The notes below the pieces were generated by a model, which made no database searches, was not told the DNA's origin, and was given only the letters and a program-made list of their open reading frames with translations. The position numbers and the translations under genes are program-made. Below are positions 27,846-36,425 of a stretch of 64,000 bases of DNA, one piece after another. Position 1 is the first letter of the stretch, and each line of letters opens with the position of its first letter. The DNA is taken from the NCBI RefSeq assembly GCF_028713855.1, contig NZ_JAQTNN010000014.1:16813-80812 (forward strand). The letters are read 5' to 3'. Source of the DNA: Sulfuricurvum sp. Its GTDB lineage: Bacteria; Campylobacterota; Campylobacteria; Campylobacterales; Sulfurimonadaceae.

Positions 27846-28226
27846 ATGAAATTCAAATTTATCCTTCTTAGTATGTTGTTCGCTTCGTTGGCATTCGGTT
27901 CGGCGTGGGAACAAAGTACATCATCACAAAATATCAAAGCGGTGGTCAGTTCTGACAAGGCTCTGATCGTCGGAAGCAATGCTGTCATGATTACCTTGAA
28001 TCAGCAAAATATGCCACTCGATAATGCAGGGGTAGAGGTGAAAGCCTTTATGCCATCCATGCCGGGAATGCCAGTGATGGAATCAAAAGCAAAAGCCGTC
28101 GCTCAGGGGCACGGTGTCTATAAAACATCCGTTAATCTCGATATGGGCGGAACATGGCAGTTTCATATTTTTGTAACCACGAAAGAGGGAAAAAAATACC
28201 GTCTTAAAACATCGTTGAGCCTCTAG
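27846..28226 (+). CDS. FixH/YtkA-like periplasmic protein
   Basis: A 126-aa protein with a signal peptide (ends LAFGSA) and an Ig-like fold typical of the FixH/YtkA group: LIVGSNAVMITL, a Met/Pro-rich MPSMPGMPVMES loop and a final GGTWQFHIFVTT strand. The Met-rich loop suits Cu(I)/Ag(I) binding. Start ATG 27846 has AGGAG upstream. It is 10 bases before the OMP gene of the Cus-like pump, and such proteins are regularly found leading cusCBA-like operons in this group; a copper chaperone role is inferred. Confidence 0.7.
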   Translation: MKFKFILLSMLFASLAFGSAWEQSTSSQNIKAVVSSDKALIVGSNAVMITLNQQNMPLDNAGVEVKAFMPSMPGMPVMESKAKAVAQGHGVYKTSVNLDMGGTWQFHIFVTTKEGKKYRLKTSLSL

Positions 28227-28236
28227 GAATCGGGCG

Positions 28237-29436
28237 ATGATCAAAGTTGCACTTGCACTGTCGGTTATCACAGCACTAAGCTACGCCGAGAGTATCGATG
28301 TCCTCATCCGTGAGGCATTGCAAAACAATCCCTCTCTTATCAGTGCGCAGGCTCGGGTTGAAGAGAGCCGATTTCAAAAAGAGATATCGAAGAATTTGGA
28401 CAATCCCTCATTGCAGCTGCAGGTAAATGATATCCAGACACAGGACATTACTAACCGCTCGATTGAGCCGATGCAGTTTACAACCCTCTCTTTACAGCAA
28501 AAATTGCCGTTCGCCGGAAAAAGGGATCTTCGTTATGAGGATGCACAGGCGCAAGAAACTTTTGCCGGACTATCACTGAGCCAATCTAGGGCATTACTCT
28601 CAAGTGAGATCAAAAAAGAGGTCTACCGTCTTTGGCAGATTGGTGAGGAGGAGCGGATATACAGCAATTTTGAGATAATAGTCCGTCAAAACGGCGAACT
28701 CTATACGGCTCTCTCATCTTCTGCCGCTGCAGGACGGCACATGGGGATTATGTCCTCGCAGATGGATCTTTCTCAGATCAAAATCATTCAGGCTGATTTG
28801 GCTCAGGAGAAGGAACGATCTTATGCAAACCTTTCGCAGTTGTGTGCAAAACGGATCGAGAAGGTAGACGTCGATTTAAATATGGGGCAGATCGAACCGA
28901 TCGAGTCGTATAAAAAATCGCTGGAAAATAACTTCGGATACCGTGCCAAAGATGCTCAGTTAAAATCAGCAGGGGTACAGCTGCGCCAATCTCAGCTCGA
29001 TGCCTATCCCGATGTGACGGTGCAGGCAGGATACAGCCGCCGTGAGGCGTTTAATGACTTCTGGAGTGTCGGTGTCAATATTCCGCTACCCGTGTACGGA
29101 ACAGAGTCGGTGAAAGAGCAGATTAACCGTGAAAAGGTACTGGAGCGGAGCCGTGACAAAGAGGCGGCCTATCTGCAGCTGGAAGCCTCAATGCGCCAAA
29201 AATATGCGGAAATGCGCAAAGCATCCGAGGTATGGAAAGTAATCCATGATGAGAGCCTTCCGCAGCTTAACCACATGTTCGAGCTCTCCGAAGCCTCGAT
29301 CCGCAACGGCGAGGATCTGTTCCGTTTTACTGAACTGCTCAAGCAAAAACTGCAGCTGGAATTACAGCAGTCGCGTTCAGTTGCCACTTTCTACCGCGCT
29401 CAAGCGGAACTTGATCTATTGGTAGGGAAAGAGTAA
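28237..29436 (+). CDS. cusC: TolC-family outer membrane channel of the Cus-like pump
   Basis: A 399-aa outer membrane factor with a signal peptide (ends ALSYA) and paired helical repeats including NNPSLISAQARVEESRFQKE and the VGVNIPLPVYG turn. It forms the exit duct for the Cus-like pump. The stop codon overlaps the adaptor start (TAATG). Codon use is noticeably more GC-rich than in the preceding RND set, suggesting the two pumps have different histories. Confidence 0.8.
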   Translation: MIKVALALSVITALSYAESIDVLIREALQNNPSLISAQARVEESRFQKEISKNLDNPSLQLQVNDIQTQDITNRSIEPMQFTTLSLQQKLPFAGKRDLRYEDAQAQETFAGLSLSQSRALLSSEIKKEVYRLWQIGEEERIYSNFEIIVRQNGELYTALSSSAAAGRHMGIMSSQMDLSQIKIIQADLAQEKERSYANLSQLCAKRIEKVDVDLNMGQIEPIESYKKSLENNFGYRAKDAQLKSAGVQLRQSQLDAYPDVTVQAGYSRREAFNDFWSVGVNIPLPVYGTESVKEQINREKVLERSRDKEAAYLQLEASMRQKYAEMRKASEVWKVIHDESLPQLNHMFELSEASIRNGEDLFRFTELLKQKLQLELQQSRSVATFYRAQAELDLLVGKE

Positions 29437-30434
29437 TGAAATATTTTTTAGCGATGGTGTTGGCGGGGGCGGTTTTATGGGGCAAACCTGCTCCGATTAT
29501 CCAACAGTTCAATGTGACGACGGTAAAAGTCAAACGTGCCGACGCCACAGTAAATGTGGGGAAAAACTTCGGCTATATCAGAGCGGATGAATCTCAAGAA
29601 TCGATCATTACACTTCGTTTCGGTGGGTATGTTGAAAAGCTCCGAGCCACCGAGACCTATCAGCACATTTCCAAAGGGGAGGTGATCGCCGAGGTCTACA
29701 GCCCCGAAGTGCTGCAGGCGAAGGATGAGTATCTCAGTTCTCTCAAATACAACGCTATCCGTCCCAATCCAGGGATGGTTCAGAGTACGAAAGAGCGGCT
29801 GATCTATCTGGGTGTTCCGATGTCGGAGATAACGGCTATCGAAAAAACGGGGACGGTGGGTTCCACTACGACCGTCCGCTCTCCCGTCTCCGGCTATATT
29901 TTCGAGAAAAAGATTGACAAAGGTTCAGCCTTTAGTGCGATGCAGCCGTTGTTTCGGATTGTCAGACTCGACCCGATCTGGCTGGAGATGCGATTTCCTC
30001 CCGAACAGCTCGAAGCGCTTCAAAAAGTGGACTCTTACGAAATCCGTGTAACGGGGTTCGAGCGACCACTGTATGCCAAGCGGGGAAAAATCTATCCAAA
30101 CACGAATCCGGCCGAATCGACATTGACGATGCGATTGAACCTCTCCAATCCGAGCGGGAAACTGTTTCCGGGGATGTATGCGGCTATCACACCGATCATT
30201 CAGTCAAAAGCTGCATTGATCGTGCCGCGTACTGCCGTGATCCGAAAAAAAGGGAAATGGTTCTGCTTCAAAAAAGGGGAATACGAGGGGGAATACGAGC
30301 CGGTCGAGGTGAATGTGGTTCCGGTCGGAAATGATCGTTATGAGGTTCGCTCAGGATTGGTTGATGGGGATGAAGTAGTCGCCAATGCCCTCTTTATGAT
30401 CGATTCGGATGCCCAGATCAACGGGAATTTTTAG
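29436..30434 (+). CDS. cusB: RND periplasmic adaptor (CusB-like)
   Basis: A 332-aa membrane fusion protein with a signal peptide (about residues 1-18). FGYIRADESQESIITLRFGGYVEKL starts the typical CusB N-terminal region; SPVSGYIFEKKIDKGSAF is the second lipoyl half, followed by a beta-barrel and a membrane-proximal domain. In Cus systems the adaptor also passes Cu(I)/Ag(I) to the pump. It overlaps cusC by one base and is 8 bases from cusA. Confidence 0.8.
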   Translation: MKYFLAMVLAGAVLWGKPAPIIQQFNVTTVKVKRADATVNVGKNFGYIRADESQESIITLRFGGYVEKLRATETYQHISKGEVIAEVYSPEVLQAKDEYLSSLKYNAIRPNPGMVQSTKERLIYLGVPMSEITAIEKTGTVGSTTTVRSPVSGYIFEKKIDKGSAFSAMQPLFRIVRLDPIWLEMRFPPEQLEALQKVDSYEIRVTGFERPLYAKRGKIYPNTNPAESTLTMRLNLSNPSGKLFPGMYAAITPIIQSKAALIVPRTAVIRKKGKWFCFKKGEYEGEYEPVEVNVVPVGNDRYEVRSGLVDGDEVVANALFMIDSDAQINGNF

Positions 30435-30442
30435 GATATGTC

Positions 30443-33400
30443 ATGATAGAGCGTTTGATAGAATGGAGTTTACGGTTCCGATACTGGGTTATAGCGGTGG
30501 CTATTGTGCTGAGCCTGTTATCCGTTTGGGCAATACGGCACACTCCGCTCGATGCTATCCCCGATCTCTCCCCTCCGCAGGTTATTTTGCAGCTCAAATG
30601 GAAAGGGCAGAGCCCTGAGATTATAGAAGCGCAGGGAACCTATCCGCTTGTGCGTCAACTGCTTTCTCTTCCAAATATCAAAACGGTTCGGGGATTTTCG
30701 GGGTATGAAAACGGCCTGATTTACATCATTTTTAAAGATGGCGTCGATCTTTATTGGGCACGATCACGGGTGCTCGAACAGCTCTCGACCTTGCAATCGC
30801 AACTTCCAAAATCGCTCGAAGTCTCTCTCGGGCCGGATGCATCGGGGGTAGGCTGGGTATATGAGTACGCACTCGTATCCAAAACCAAAAATATCGCCGA
30901 ACTGCGGACTCTGCAGGACTACACCTACCGCTATGCGCTTCAGGGGGTTTCTGGGGTCAGCGAGGTTGCCTCGGTAGGGGGTTTCGTCCCGACCTATCAA
31001 GTGACGCTGAACAATGATGCACTGGTACGCTATAACCTCAGTGTCAGCGAAGTCGCCGCAGCGATCAAAGGAAACAACAACGACGTCGGAGGGAGGATCG
31101 TTGTCCAAAACGGGTATGAGTGGATGGTGCAGGCCAAAGGGTATCTGCAAAACATCGACTCGATCGAAAAGCTTGTTATCGCAACGCGCGGCGGAGTACC
31201 TATCTTTTTTTCCCAGATTGCCCGCATAGAAAAAGTTCCTGAAAACCGTCGCGGCTATGCCGATCTGAATGGTCAAGGAGAGACGGTCGGCGGGATCGTC
31301 ATCGTTCGATACGGCGAAGACGTCTACCGTGTCATTCAGCGGATACGGGACAAACTTGACTCGATCCATGTTGAGGGGGTAGAGGTGATCCCCGTATATG
31401 ACCGCTCCAACCTTATCCAAGCCGCCATTGCTACCCTCACGACGACTCTTGAGCATGAAAGCCTGATCGTTATCGCGGTAATTGCCCTTTTTTTACTTCA
31501 TCTGCGCAGTGCGCTGATTGTGTTGATCGTCTTGCCGCTCACCATCGCGATCACGTTTTTATTGATGAAACTATTCGGGATCGGATCGAACATTATGTCG
31601 CTCGGAGGGATCGCCATCGCGGTGGGGACGATGGTGGATGCGTCGATTATCATGATCGAAAATGCCCATAAAGTTCTACTCCAGCGTGAAAGCGAGTTGG
31701 GGACGCTCACCACTGCACAGCGCCTTGATGCCGTCCTCTACTCTTCGAAGATGGTGGGGCGCCCGATCTTTTTTGCACTGGCTCTCGTCGTCGTATCGTT
31801 CCTCCCTATTTTTGCTCTTCAGGGGCAGGAAGGGTTATTGTTTACCCCTCTGGCGTTTACCAAAAGTTTTGCGATGGGGGTAGGGGCATTGCTCTCGGTG
31901 ACCCTCGTTCCGGTACTAATTTTTATGATCGTGCGGGGGCGTATCCTCTCAGAGCAGGCCAATCCGGTGAGCCGTTTTTTTATCTGGCTCTACCATCCGA
32001 TACTCCTCGCCTCGATGAAGTTCCGCTATCTGCTCATGATTCTGGTTATTATCGCCTTAGGGTATACGGCGTATGTTTATCGCTCTTTGGGATGGGAGTT
32101 TATGCCGATGATGGATGAACAGACACTGATGTACATGCCCGTTACCCAAAGCGGTGTCAGTATCGATCAGAGCAAACAGCTGACCCAATATACCGATTCG
32201 GTGATCAAAAGCTTTCCTGAAGTAGAGAGTGTATTCGGTAAAGGGGGTCGGGCGGAGAGCGCGACCGATCCAGCTCCACTAGGGATGATCGAGACGATTA
32301 TCACCCTTAAACCCAAAGATAAGTGGCGAGAGGGGATGACAACCGCAAAACTGCAGCAAGAACTGGATAGTGCCTTGCAGGTTCCGGGACTGGTCAACTC
32401 ATGGACCTATCCGATCCGTGGGCGGATTGATATGCTCCTCAGCGGTATCCGCACCCCGCTGGGGATCAAACTCTACGGGGATGATTTGCCGACCTTGCAA
32501 AAAACGGCGCGCGAAATCGAAAGCCGCCTGCAGCAGCTCCCCTCTACCCAGAGCGTTTTCGCTGATCGCAGCGACAGCGGATACTATATCGATATCGACA
32601 TCGACGAAGCGGCATTGGCACGCTACAACCTCCGCAAAGAATCGCTGCTCGATTACACCTCTGCTGCGATCGGAGGGATGGGACTCTCGACGATGTACAA
32701 AGGTCGTGAGCGCTACAGCGTCAATCTTCGCCTCGAGGAGGATGAACGCACCTCTCTCGAATCGATTCGCTCCATTCTGATCAAAACACCGCTCGGATTT
32801 GCTCCGCTATCGACCTTTGCACATATCAATTATCGCGAAAGTGCGGCGATGATCAAGAGTGAAAAAGCGCGTCCCGTAGCCTATGTCTACATCACTCCGA
32901 AAGAGGGGATAAGTGCCACGGCGTATAAAGCAGAGGCGCAAAAACAGCTCGCTTCGATCAAACTCCCAGAGGGGTACACCTATGAGTGGGCGGGGCAGAG
33001 CGAATATCTCGAATCGGCGCTCAATACCCTGATGTGGATCGTCCCTGCCGTGATAGTGCTGATTATAGTGCTTATTTATTTGGCGTTGCGTGAGTGGGTC
33101 TCGACGATCATCGTCCTCTCGATGCTACCGTTTGCCCTTTTGGGCGGTGTTCTCTATCTCAAATGGCTGCAATTTAATATCAGTGTCGCTGTTATCGTCG
33201 GATTTTTGGCACTGCTCGGGGTAGCGGCGGAGACGGCGATTGTGATGATCGTTTATCTGCATGAAAGTATCGAGACCCGTATCCGTGGAGGCGTCGTTAT
33301 GGACCGCGCAGCGCTTAATGAGGCGATTTATGAGGGGGCGGTCAAACGGGTACGTCCGAAACTGATGACGGTTTTTGCGATCCTCGCGGGGCTGTTTCCG

Positions 33401-33562
33401 ATTATGGTTAACCACGGTGTGGGGAGCGAAGTGATGCAGAGAATTGCTGCTCCGATGATCGGCGGTATCGTCACATCGGCGGTGGTCAGTCTTATATTGA
33501 TACCGATTTTGTATCAGATGGTGATGCAGAGAAAATTACAACGAGGTGAACCACTTTTATAA
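30443..33562 (+). CDS. cusA: Cu(I)/Ag(I)-type HME-RND pump (CusA-like)
   Basis: A 1039-aa proton-driven transporter with 12 TM segments. The TM4 signature AVGTMVDASIIMIENAHK and the Met-rich EFMPMMDEQTLMYMPV segment are characteristic of monovalent copper/silver HME-RND members. With the FixH-like protein, OMP and adaptor upstream it makes a complete CusCBA-type pump. No two-component or CueR-type copper regulator is adjacent. Two long antisense open frames inside it are codon-bias shadows. Confidence 0.87.
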   Translation: MIERLIEWSLRFRYWVIAVAIVLSLLSVWAIRHTPLDAIPDLSPPQVILQLKWKGQSPEIIEAQGTYPLVRQLLSLPNIKTVRGFSGYENGLIYIIFKDGVDLYWARSRVLEQLSTLQSQLPKSLEVSLGPDASGVGWVYEYALVSKTKNIAELRTLQDYTYRYALQGVSGVSEVASVGGFVPTYQVTLNNDALVRYNLSVSEVAAAIKGNNNDVGGRIVVQNGYEWMVQAKGYLQNIDSIEKLVIATRGGVPIFFSQIARIEKVPENRRGYADLNGQGETVGGIVIVRYGEDVYRVIQRIRDKLDSIHVEGVEVIPVYDRSNLIQAAIATLTTTLEHESLIVIAVIALFLLHLRSALIVLIVLPLTIAITFLLMKLFGIGSNIMSLGGIAIAVGTMVDASIIMIENAHKVLLQRESELGTLTTAQRLDAVLYSSKMVGRPIFFALALVVVSFLPIFALQGQEGLLFTPLAFTKSFAMGVGALLSVTLVPVLIFMIVRGRILSEQANPVSRFFIWLYHPILLASMKFRYLLMILVIIALGYTAYVYRSLGWEFMPMMDEQTLMYMPVTQSGVSIDQSKQLTQYTDSVIKSFPEVESVFGKGGRAESATDPAPLGMIETIITLKPKDKWREGMTTAKLQQELDSALQVPGLVNSWTYPIRGRIDMLLSGIRTPLGIKLYGDDLPTLQKTAREIESRLQQLPSTQSVFADRSDSGYYIDIDIDEAALARYNLRKESLLDYTSAAIGGMGLSTMYKGRERYSVNLRLEEDERTSLESIRSILIKTPLGFAPLSTFAHINYRESAAMIKSEKARPVAYVYITPKEGISATAYKAEAQKQLASIKLPEGYTYEWAGQSEYLESALNTLMWIVPAVIVLIIVLIYLALREWVSTIIVLSMLPFALLGGVLYLKWLQFNISVAVIVGFLALLGVAAETAIVMIVYLHESIETRIRGGVVMDRAALNEAIYEGAVKRVRPKLMTVFAILAGLFPIMVNHGVGSEVMQRIAAPMIGGIVTSAVVSLILIPILYQMVMQRKLQRGEPLL

Positions 33563-33575
33563 GGGAGACATTATG

Positions 33576-33597
33576 GGTACAAATAAAAATCTGTACC
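33576..33597. other. Hairpin after cusA
   Basis: GGTACA and TGTACC pair as a 6-bp stem around a 10-base A-rich loop, 13 bases after the cusA stop codon. The stem lies in a tiny frame (ATG 33574, 18 codons, with GGGAG upstream) that I do not regard as a gene. No U-run follows, so termination is uncertain. Confidence 0.25.
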
Positions 33598-33665
33598 AAA
33601 GCGGACACCGATCCTTTAATAAGACTTAATTCTAGTTTTCTAGCCCCGTCAGGTGCACTAAGCGC

Positions 33666-33932
33666 TTAATGGGCAAACACTTCCGGATGAGTAGCTGCAA
33701 TCCCAAGCAATACAAGTGCAGGACCTTCAGGTTTGCGACGTGCCTGTTTCCAGTTTCTTAGTGTGTTTACACTGATATTTAAAAGTCCTGCAAATTCATC
33801 TTGGGTAAGTTGCAATCGTGCTCGTATAGACTTGGCATCCGGTTCATCAATCATAAATGAGCGTGATGGTTTTTTTGTCTTACCAAGAATCTCTTTTGCC
33901 TCACCAACGCTTGCAAGAAAGTGGGTGTAAAC
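33666..33932 (-). pseudogene. NadS/HigA-like antitoxin, 5' end removed
   Basis: The frame encodes an XRE-type helix-turn-helix (TQDEFAGLLNISVNTLRNWKQARRKPEGPA) typical of NadS/HigA antitoxins. The ATG at 33854 gives only 62 aa, but homologous sequence continues in frame upstream: FLASVGEAKEIL then KKPSRSF, matching the usual N-terminal region. It has no start codon before a TAG at 33933-33935. The break coincides with the outer edge of the inverted repeat at 33923, so the first codons and the partner toxin gene (normally upstream) seem lost through insertion of the copper cassette. The shortened 62-aa form could still be made, but no good ribosome-binding site is seen. Confidence 0.7.
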
Positions 33933-33967
33933 CTACAAAGGGACTTTTTTCCCTATGCGCTTTAAAG
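33923..33967 (+). repeat. Left terminal inverted repeat of the copper cassette
   Basis: Starts GGGTGTAAACCTACAAA and continues through a T-run to CCCTATGCGCTTT. The first 37 bases match the inverted copy ending at 41347 with five differences. The outer edge cuts the NadS-like antitoxin gene. Size (37-38 bp) and a GGG start resemble Tn3-family terminal repeats, but I cannot assign a family. Confidence 0.65.
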
Positions 33968-34119
33968 TTTGCTTAAAATTATTACGTATGTAAGAATAAA
34001 GTCTTTTTAATTCTTTGATTTACAATTACACATATATTAATGTACAGCATTTCTTGTGATTGTTTAAAAAAGAATGTTTTTTACCAGCCTCCAATAAATT
34101 GAGTCATTTTTAGAGTTAG

Positions 34120-34261
34120 AATCTAATCTTTAGTCTACGAACACTTCATCAGCATACCTATGTAAAAAAAAATACAAAGAAATCACTATGAAAATTATCA
34201 ATATCATCGCTTTTTCATCTTTTACAACCTATTACAGCTCTATAAGCGTAAAGATTAGATT
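34120..34261. repeat. 13-bp perfect inverted repeat in the cassette's non-coding left end
   Basis: AATCTAATCTTTA at 34120-34132 is the exact reverse complement of TAAAGATTAGATT at 34249-34261, 116 bases apart. It lies in the 480-base AT-rich stretch 33968-34447 that carries no credible gene. It may be a former recombination (res-like) site, a regulatory site for the copper operon, or the ends of a tiny element. Confidence 0.45.
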
Positions 34262-34447
34262 ATTGATTTAGCATGTTAGATTATCACACGGGCACAAGGA
34301 TGACTGGTAAATATGATGTTTTAATACGTAGTTTAATTCAGACAATACGCCAGAATAAAAAAAGTATTAACATTGTTATTATTTGATTAAATGATTTTTG
34401 CAGTGTTTCTGATAAACTGCTTTTAATTATTACATAGGGGATTTATA

Positions 34448-34885
34448 ATGAAAACAAAAATTCTGAGCGCTGTATGTTTTGCAGCATTGACACTTAGCCC
34501 AGCGATTTGGGGAATGGATATGAACGATAGCAAAGGCATGAATATGGAAAAGTGCAATGATATGGACATGAAGATGGACAAAGGTATGGATATGAACAAG
34601 GGAATGAATATGGGCAATAAAAAGCATGATCACTCTTCATCTTCTAACGTAGTCTCTACTGCAACTATCCATGCGAGTGGTACAGTGAAGCAGATTGCCG
34701 ATAACCACGAAAACCTTCAAATTTTTCACGATCCGATTTCAGCCCTTAAATGGCCTGCTATGAATATGCCTTTTGAGGTGGTCGATCATGAATTAACCCA
34801 TCCTCTCAAAGTGGGAGATAAGGTTGATTTTGAATTTATTCAAAAAGATGGGAAAAATGTCATTGTGCGGATGAAGAAGCAATGA
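34448..34885 (+). CDS. cusF: Met-rich domain fused to CusF-type copper chaperone
   Basis: A 145-aa periplasmic protein. After a signal peptide (about residues 1-21, ending AIWG) comes a low-complexity stretch of about residues 23-60 with repeated MDM, GMNM and KGMD units ending in NKKHDH, a plausible multi-site Cu(I)/Ag(I) sponge. The C-terminal CusF domain (about 70-145) keeps the ligand set in IFHDPISALKWPAMNMPF (His, Trp and two Met). It would hand copper to efflux or oxidase partners. GGGGAT is the nearest ribosome-binding site. The stop overlaps the next gene (ATGA). Standard CusF lacks the Met-rich part. Confidence 0.85.
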   Translation: MKTKILSAVCFAALTLSPAIWGMDMNDSKGMNMEKCNDMDMKMDKGMDMNKGMNMGNKKHDHSSSSNVVSTATIHASGTVKQIADNHENLQIFHDPISALKWPAMNMPFEVVDHELTHPLKVGDKVDFEFIQKDGKNVIVRMKKQ

Positions 34886-35076
34886 ATCGCAGCGTCACTC
34901 TCTTACTTATTATAGGGATGTCGGCACTTAATGCACAGGACATAGCACCTGTTTCACCCAATGTTGCTGAAGGAAAAACTGTCTATATCCCCATAGCCAA
35001 GCCTGTTAATCTCTACGAAGAAGTAGACATCCAAAAAGAGGATCAAAACACGACCAAACTAGGTAGTGCAAAATGA
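34882..35076 (+). CDS. Small secreted 64-aa protein of the copper operon
   Basis: A signal peptide (about residues 1-18, ending LNAQD) is followed by a short Pro/Val-rich and acidic mature part with IPIAKPVNLYEEVDI. No Cys, His or Met cluster is present. It overlaps cusF (ATGA) and the downstream OMP gene (ATGA), so is certainly placed in the operon. No family is recognised; an accessory role in the periplasm is possible. Confidence 0.6.
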   Translation: MNRSVTLLLIIGMSALNAQDIAPVSPNVAEGKTVYIPIAKPVNLYEEVDIQKEDQNTTKLGSAK

Positions 35077-36425
35077 TAAAAGCGATCTCTATATCCTTAA
35101 CGACTTTGGCTTTTTTTGGATGTTCGACTGTTTCTCAAAATGAGGTTTTTGATGGGGTAAAGAAAGAAACCTCTACGCGTGGCATTGAAAATCTTCAATG
35201 GATCAAAACACAAAAAGAAGCAGATAGTGTCAATGAGAGTGTAAATACCCTTCTTTCATCCCCTCTTAGTCAAGAAAATGCTGTTCGAATCGCATTAATC
35301 AATAATCGTTCATTACAACAAACGTATGAGCAAATCGGAATTTCTCAGAGTGAATTGGTGCAAGCGGGATTGATGAGCAACCCGTTACTTGGTTATTCGG
35401 TTGGACGCGGTGGTAGTGTTACGACAACGAAGGTGACCCTTGATGTGGCATTTTTAGATTTGCTATGGATACCACTTCGTAGAGAACTAGGTGGACTGGC
35501 GTTGGAAGAGACCAAAGCACATGTAGGTAATGAGGTTCTCAAAACGGCTCGTGACGTCAAAAAAAGCTTTATTGATGCACGTGTGGCACAAGAACAAGTG
35601 GTACTTTATGAGAGTCAGCTCAAATCATACGAAGCCTCGGTACAGTTGGCAATTCGTCAATATACGGTAGGCAATCTCTCAAAGCGAAGTTTTTTGAAAA
35701 TTCAAGATACCTATTCTCATGCACGACTTGAATCAATGCGGTTGAACCAAGAAAATGCACGTGCTAGGGAAGCACTCAATCGACTTCTTGGTGTGTATGG
35801 CAGTCAAACACGCTATAGCATTGAGTCAAAGCCTTTAGATATTTCTATCCCTTTACAATCTCCAGAAGGATTGGAAAGATATGCGATTGAACATCGTCTG
35901 GATATGAGTGCCGCGATAAAAGCCGTTGATTATGCTGCTTCAGAAGCGGGATATGCGAAAAATACGCGATTATTAAGCGAAGTAGAACTCTCGGCTGAAA
36001 GTGAAAAAACAACCGATGCTGATCGTTTCAATACCTTTGGAATCAAGATCCCCATCCCGATTTTTGATTTTGGACAAGGACGTGTTGGCAAAACGCAAGC
36101 GATGTACAACCAAAAAGTTCATCGTCTGTATGAAGTGGCGGTAAATATTCGTTCTGAAGTGCGTGAAGAGTACGCTACATCCCATTATGCTTTTGAGCGA
36201 GCGCATGAAACTCAGGAGGTAATTGTTCCTGCGAATAAGCAAATCCTAGAGGAGACACAGCTGTTTTATAACGGTATGTTGGACGGTATTTATGAACTTC
36301 TCGAAGATCAGCGTCGTTATGGCGAGGCACGAATGGAATCAATTACTGCGATTGGAATGTATCAAAAAGAACAAGCCGATTTAGAGTATGTATTAGGAGG
36401 AGATGTCAATGCAACAGACAAATAG
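35073..36425 (+). CDS. TolC-family outer membrane efflux protein of the copper operon
   Basis: A 450-aa outer membrane factor with a hydrophobic leader and a cysteine (FFGC, about residue 17) that may be lipidated as in CusC/NodT-type channels. Helical repeats include NNRSLQQTYEQIGISQSELVQAG and IKIPIPIFDFGQGRVGK. It has no RND or adaptor partner in this operon. It may work with the CusBA-like proteins encoded to its left or serve in copper export through the outer membrane as CopB-like proteins do. It overlaps the oxidase start by 17 bases. Confidence 0.8.
   Translation: MIKAISISLTTLAFFGCSTVSQNEVFDGVKKETSTRGIENLQWIKTQKEADSVNESVNTLLSSPLSQENAVRIALINNRSLQQTYEQIGISQSELVQAGLMSNPLLGYSVGRGGSVTTTKVTLDVAFLDLLWIPLRRELGGLALEETKAHVGNEVLKTARDVKKSFIDARVAQEQVVLYESQLKSYEASVQLAIRQYTVGNLSKRSFLKIQDTYSHARLESMRLNQENARAREALNRLLGVYGSQTRYSIESKPLDISIPLQSPEGLERYAIEHRLDMSAAIKAVDYAASEAGYAKNTRLLSEVELSAESEKTTDADRFNTFGIKIPIPIFDFGQGRVGKTQAMYNQKVHRLYEVAVNIRSEVREEYATSHYAFERAHETQEVIVPANKQILEETQLFYNGMLDGIYELLEDQRRYGEARMESITAIGMYQKEQADLEYVLGGDVNATDK

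Noticed and set aside
30764..31456. Long antisense open frame (230 codons) inside cusA
   Set aside because: Lies wholly within a motif-complete RND gene, has no ribosome-binding site, and its composition is the shadow of the sense codons.
33574..33630. 18-codon frame with GGGAG after cusA
   Set aside because: Too short, built around a hairpin, with no coupling to a following gene on that strand.
34188..34270. 27-codon frame MKIINIIAFSS in the cassette's left end
   Set aside because: No ribosome-binding site and it runs through one arm of an inverted repeat; chance in AT-rich DNA.
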